Assembly (NCBI GenBank): GCA_964580575.1 | Contig: CAZOLJ010000067.1 | Location: 1 to 25,047 of the forward strand | DNA: 25,047 nucleotides | Direction of reading: 5' to 3' | Origin: CAVPDE01 sp964580575 | GTDB lineage: Bacteria > Desulfobacterota > DSM-4660 > Desulfatiglandales > HGW-15 | In this document: positions 22,890 to 25,047 of the stretch, piece by piece | Position numbering within the stretch: position 1 is the first letter of the stretch | Layout of the letters: each line of letters begins with the position of its first letter | Program-made: the position numbers and the translations under genes | Notes under the pieces: generated by a model | The model's input: the letters and a program-made list of their open reading frames with translations, nothing else | Databases searched by the model: none | Told to the model about the DNA's origin: nothing

Positions 22890-22946
22890 TTGACATGCGA
22901 GATATTTTGAGTAGACACACTCATATTACCGCGATATTTTGAGTGC
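22890..22946 (+). promoter_or_regulatory. 12-bp direct repeat and promoter region of the DUF4143 ATPase gene
   Basis: GATATTTTGAGT occurs at 22901-22912 and again at 22933-22944, 32 bases apart, about three turns of the helix. The second copy ends two bases before the ATPase ATG. TTGACA stands at 22890-22895 and another TTGACG at 22879-22884; the latter pairs with TATTTT in the first repeat at an 18-base spacing. The arrangement suggests an operator that could shut off initiation, with little or no leader. The regulator is unknown. Confidence 0.5.
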
Positions 22947-24215
22947 ATGAAATCACAAAAATACATCCCTAGGGCCATTGAGGAATATGTCTTTGACGAG
23001 TCGCTGACAGGCCGGCATATGGTTTTTCTGGCTGGGCCAAGACAAGTCGGCAAGACTCTATTCGGTCGGCAGTGGCTGGACACAAATGGTTGCTCTTCGC
23101 TCTACTATAACTGGGATGATATCTCGACCAGGCGCGCCTACCGGGAGAATAGCCGCTTCTTCGAGTCTCAGGCTCGATCGCTGGGGATCCGGGATCCTTG
23201 GATCTTTTTTGACGAGATCCACAAGCGAAACCATTGGCGCGATATCCTGAAAGGCATCTACGACATCCTTGGGAAGGACTTCCGGTTCTTAATCACCGGC
23301 AGCGCCCGGTTGGATCTCTTTCGAAGATCCGGTGACTCCTTGGTAGGGCGATACAACCTGTTTCACATGATGCCCCTCAATGTAAGAGAGATTGTCGGCC
23401 TGAAAGGCTCCCCCTGTTTTCTGAAGGAAAGTGAAAGCCGGCACCTGATCCATGAGTTCGAAAAGCAGGTCTCTCTTCCCATGCGAAGGGAAATGGAAGA
23501 GGCTTGCATCGCGCTCCTGCAGTATGGTCCTTTCCCTGAGCCCTTTCTAAGGCAGAACGATCGATTCAGTCGCAAATGGCATCAGGACTATTCCAGTTTG
23601 GTGATCCGACAGGATCTCAAAGACGTCAGCCGCGTGGGCGAACTGGACAAGGTCGAGCATATGCTTCACCTTTTGCCTGCGCGAATTACGGCTCCCCTTT
23701 CCATGGCCAATCTGTCCAGAGAGTTGGAAGTGGCTCACACAACGGTAAAGAGCTGGCTGGAACAACTGAAGCGACTGTACCTGTTGTTTTCCATCGATCC
23801 CTGGGCCCAGAAGATTTCCAGAGGGCTTAAGAGGGAAAAGAAATGGTATTTCCTGGATTGGTATTACGCCCCGGAGGGAGCGGCCCGCCTGGAGAACATG
23901 GTGGCGACGTATCTCTACCGTGTCTGCCTGTGCTTGAGTGATATGGGATATGGCCGTTACGGGCTGCATTATGTGAGGACCCTAGACAAGAAAGAAATCG
24001 ACTTCCTGGTCACTCTGGAGAATAGACCGGTCATGGCCGTGGAAGTCAAGTCCGGGGACCTGCACCCGGCCAGCTCGCTCAAGTCCCGTGCCAAATGGTT
24101 CACGGGTTCTCCCACGCTCGGAGTTCAGGTGGTTGACAGGCGAGGGATCCTGCAGAAATTCCCAGAACACACATGGATCGTCAGCATCGAGCGGTTCTTG
24201 TCGCTCCTGGATTAG
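22947..24215 (+). CDS. AAA ATPase with DUF4143 domain
   Basis: This 422-residue protein belongs to the widespread AAA_14/DUF4143 ATPases. It shows Walker A GPRQVGKT (30-37), Walker B WIFFDE (85-90), a sensor-like ITGSARLDLFRR (117-127) and GRYNLFHMMPLNVREI. Then comes the DUF4143 half with a winged-helix-like stretch (MANLSRELEVAHTTVKSWLEQLKRLYLL) at about 250-280. Near the end EIDFLV (D352) and AVEVKSG (E366, K368) make a PD-(D/E)XK nuclease-like pattern. The role of these proteins is not well established; links to mobile elements and toxin-antitoxin-like behaviour are often proposed. The start at 22947 has no clear ribosome site. It seems to be an independent gene with its own promoter repeats, and codon use looks somewhat less GC-biased at the 5' end, in line with horizontal movement (impression only). 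Confidence 0.88.
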   Translation: MKSQKYIPRAIEEYVFDESLTGRHMVFLAGPRQVGKTLFGRQWLDTNGCSSLYYNWDDISTRRAYRENSRFFESQARSLGIRDPWIFFDEIHKRNHWRDILKGIYDILGKDFRFLITGSARLDLFRRSGDSLVGRYNLFHMMPLNVREIVGLKGSPCFLKESESRHLIHEFEKQVSLPMRREMEEACIALLQYGPFPEPFLRQNDRFSRKWHQDYSSLVIRQDLKDVSRVGELDKVEHMLHLLPARITAPLSMANLSRELEVAHTTVKSWLEQLKRLYLLFSIDPWAQKISRGLKREKKWYFLDWYYAPEGAARLENMVATYLYRVCLCLSDMGYGRYGLHYVRTLDKKEIDFLVTLENRPVMAVEVKSGDLHPASSLKSRAKWFTGSPTLGVQVVDRRGILQKFPEHTWIVSIERFLSLLD

Positions 24216-24269
24216 AACTTGGGTAAGGCGGGACATCCCCAGAAAGTCTTGCCTCCCAAAAAAGGCGCT

Positions 24270-24926
24270 ATGGCCCCTTTTAAGACAGTCAGCGAAGAGG
24301 AAATCCAGAGGGTCAACAGGCTCCAGCGAGAAACTTTTGATAAACTCTATCGCCTCTTTGATCCGCCGTTGCCTGAGGGCGTGCCTGAACGTCTTGAGAA
24401 AATCGTTGAGCACGGCAAGATCAGAAAAGGGGATATGGTCCTCGATGTTGGTTCCGGCACGGGAATCTTGATCCCCATTATCCAGAAGTACGAGCCCCGG
24501 TGGATTTATGCGTGCGACCTCTCAGAGGCTATGCTCGATCAGTTGAACAGCAAGAAATATCCTTGCGTGGAGACGATCCTCGCGGATGTGCGCGATCTGA
24601 AGCTACCCGATTGCAGCCTGGACGCGGTTTTCATCAATGCCTGCTACGGCAACATTGTTGATAAGCAACGGGCCTTCAGCAACCTCAGCAGGATGATGAC
24701 GGCACAGGGCCGCATGGTGGTCAGTCATCCTCTGGGAAAAGCGTTCACTCGTTCTTTAAGCGAAAGGGCTTCCTTCCCCATCGATGCTTTCCCGGAAAAG
24801 CAAGAGGCAGAGAAGCTGTTTCCGCCCTTTGGGTTTGAAATAGAAACGTTCATAGACAAGCCGGGGCTCTACATCCTGGTCGCCATGAAATTCAAGGGCA
24901 GTGACGCCGTTGAAAAGGTTGAGTAG
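24270..24926 (+). CDS. Class I SAM-dependent methyltransferase
   Basis: This 218-residue protein has motif I VLDVGSGTG (58-66), an acidic residue after strand 2 in ACDLSEAM (D83), ADVRDL (D106) and the strand-4 segment SLDAVFINACYGN. It transfers a methyl group from S-adenosylmethionine; the acceptor is unknown, and the fold resembles the UbiE/MerR-neighbour type small-molecule methyltransferases. ATG 24270 is favoured over a TTG 17 codons upstream because AAGG stands near it and family proteins start close to this point. The gene follows the DUF4143 ATPase by about 55 bases but the functional link is unclear. Confidence 0.8.
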   Translation: MAPFKTVSEEEIQRVNRLQRETFDKLYRLFDPPLPEGVPERLEKIVEHGKIRKGDMVLDVGSGTGILIPIIQKYEPRWIYACDLSEAMLDQLNSKKYPCVETILADVRDLKLPDCSLDAVFINACYGNIVDKQRAFSNLSRMMTAQGRMVVSHPLGKAFTRSLSERASFPIDAFPEKQEAEKLFPPFGFEIETFIDKPGLYILVAMKFKGSDAVEKVE

Positions 24927-25047
24927 ATCCGATTCTCAACAAGCAAGATTTGCCCCCACGCACTTGATGGTGAAGCCGGCCGGCCATCTAGACTTCGTTG
25001 CGAACAAAAGAATCTCAAGCCCTGAGAATTTTAACCATCCATTTGGG
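24927..25047. other. 3' intergenic tail without recognised gene
   Basis: The last 121 bases show no start codon with a ribosome site and no coding pattern. CTCA-AGCCC-TGAG near 25013-25025 followed by AATTTT is a short, weak hairpin that might terminate the methyltransferase transcript, but the 4-bp stem is too small to rely on. Confidence 0.3.

Noticed and set aside
1..25047. CRISPR array, tRNA or rRNA genes, complete insertion sequence
   Set aside because: No regularly spaced repeats, cloverleaf-like segments, rRNA-like stretches or transposase genes were seen.

Overview
The window looks like a chromosomal piece of a moderately GC-rich Gram-negative bacterium, most likely a Desulfobacterota (deltaproteobacterial) or similar anaerobe or facultative anaerobe. 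This is inference from gene content: a TRAP carboxylate transporter, two LarA-type nickel racemase homologues, multi-PAS sensor proteins, a DUF4405 membrane protein and genome-wide-type palindromic repeats that run into genes. No rRNA, tRNA, CRISPR array or complete transposase was seen.

Left part (1-5291). A multi-PAS/GAF sensor gene on the minus strand runs off the left edge. It is followed by a frameshifted nitroreductase-like gene and an OsmC-family gene, both minus. On the plus strand are an orphan membrane sensor histidine kinase, whose last ~25 codons are made of a palindromic repeat, and a small DUF4405 membrane protein.

Central operon (14068 down to 5407, minus strand). Eight tightly packed genes: panB-like, larA-like 2, TRAP dctP, dctQ, dctM, larA-like 1, a four-carbon acid sugar kinase (DUF1537) and pdxA2-like. 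Stop/start overlaps of 4, 4, 7 and 17 bases and short gaps tie them together. Known families give a partial scheme: TRAP uptake of a hydroxy-acid, LarA-type inversion at the alpha carbon, phosphorylation by the DUF1537 kinase, and oxidation with decarboxylation by the PdxA2-type dehydrogenase. The combination of two LarA paralogues with the kinase/PdxA2 pair and a PanB-type aldolase is the most interesting functional hypothesis here. The substrate is not known from sequence.

Upstream of the operon, hrpB (an RNA helicase, minus) lies next to a 5'-truncated relic of a class C beta-lactamase-family gene (plus).

Right part (17464-24926, plus strand). A run of a ThDP-dependent enzyme, a 290-bp MITE-like element with long inverted repeats bounded by TA, an NAD-dependent epimerase, a Spinster-like MFS transporter and an SDR dehydrogenase. 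The SDR carries a clean in-frame 168-bp repeat insertion near its 5' end. These look like a small catabolic or modification operon of unknown substrate. Beyond them are an AAA/DUF4143 ATPase preceded by a 12-bp direct repeat, and a SAM-dependent methyltransferase.

The window has at least three repeat or mobile-type insertions touching genes and three damaged or doubtful reading frames (nitroreductase-like, beta-lactamase relic, kinase 5' end), so it is fairly plastic. Whether the frameshifts are biological or sequence errors cannot be decided from one sequence.
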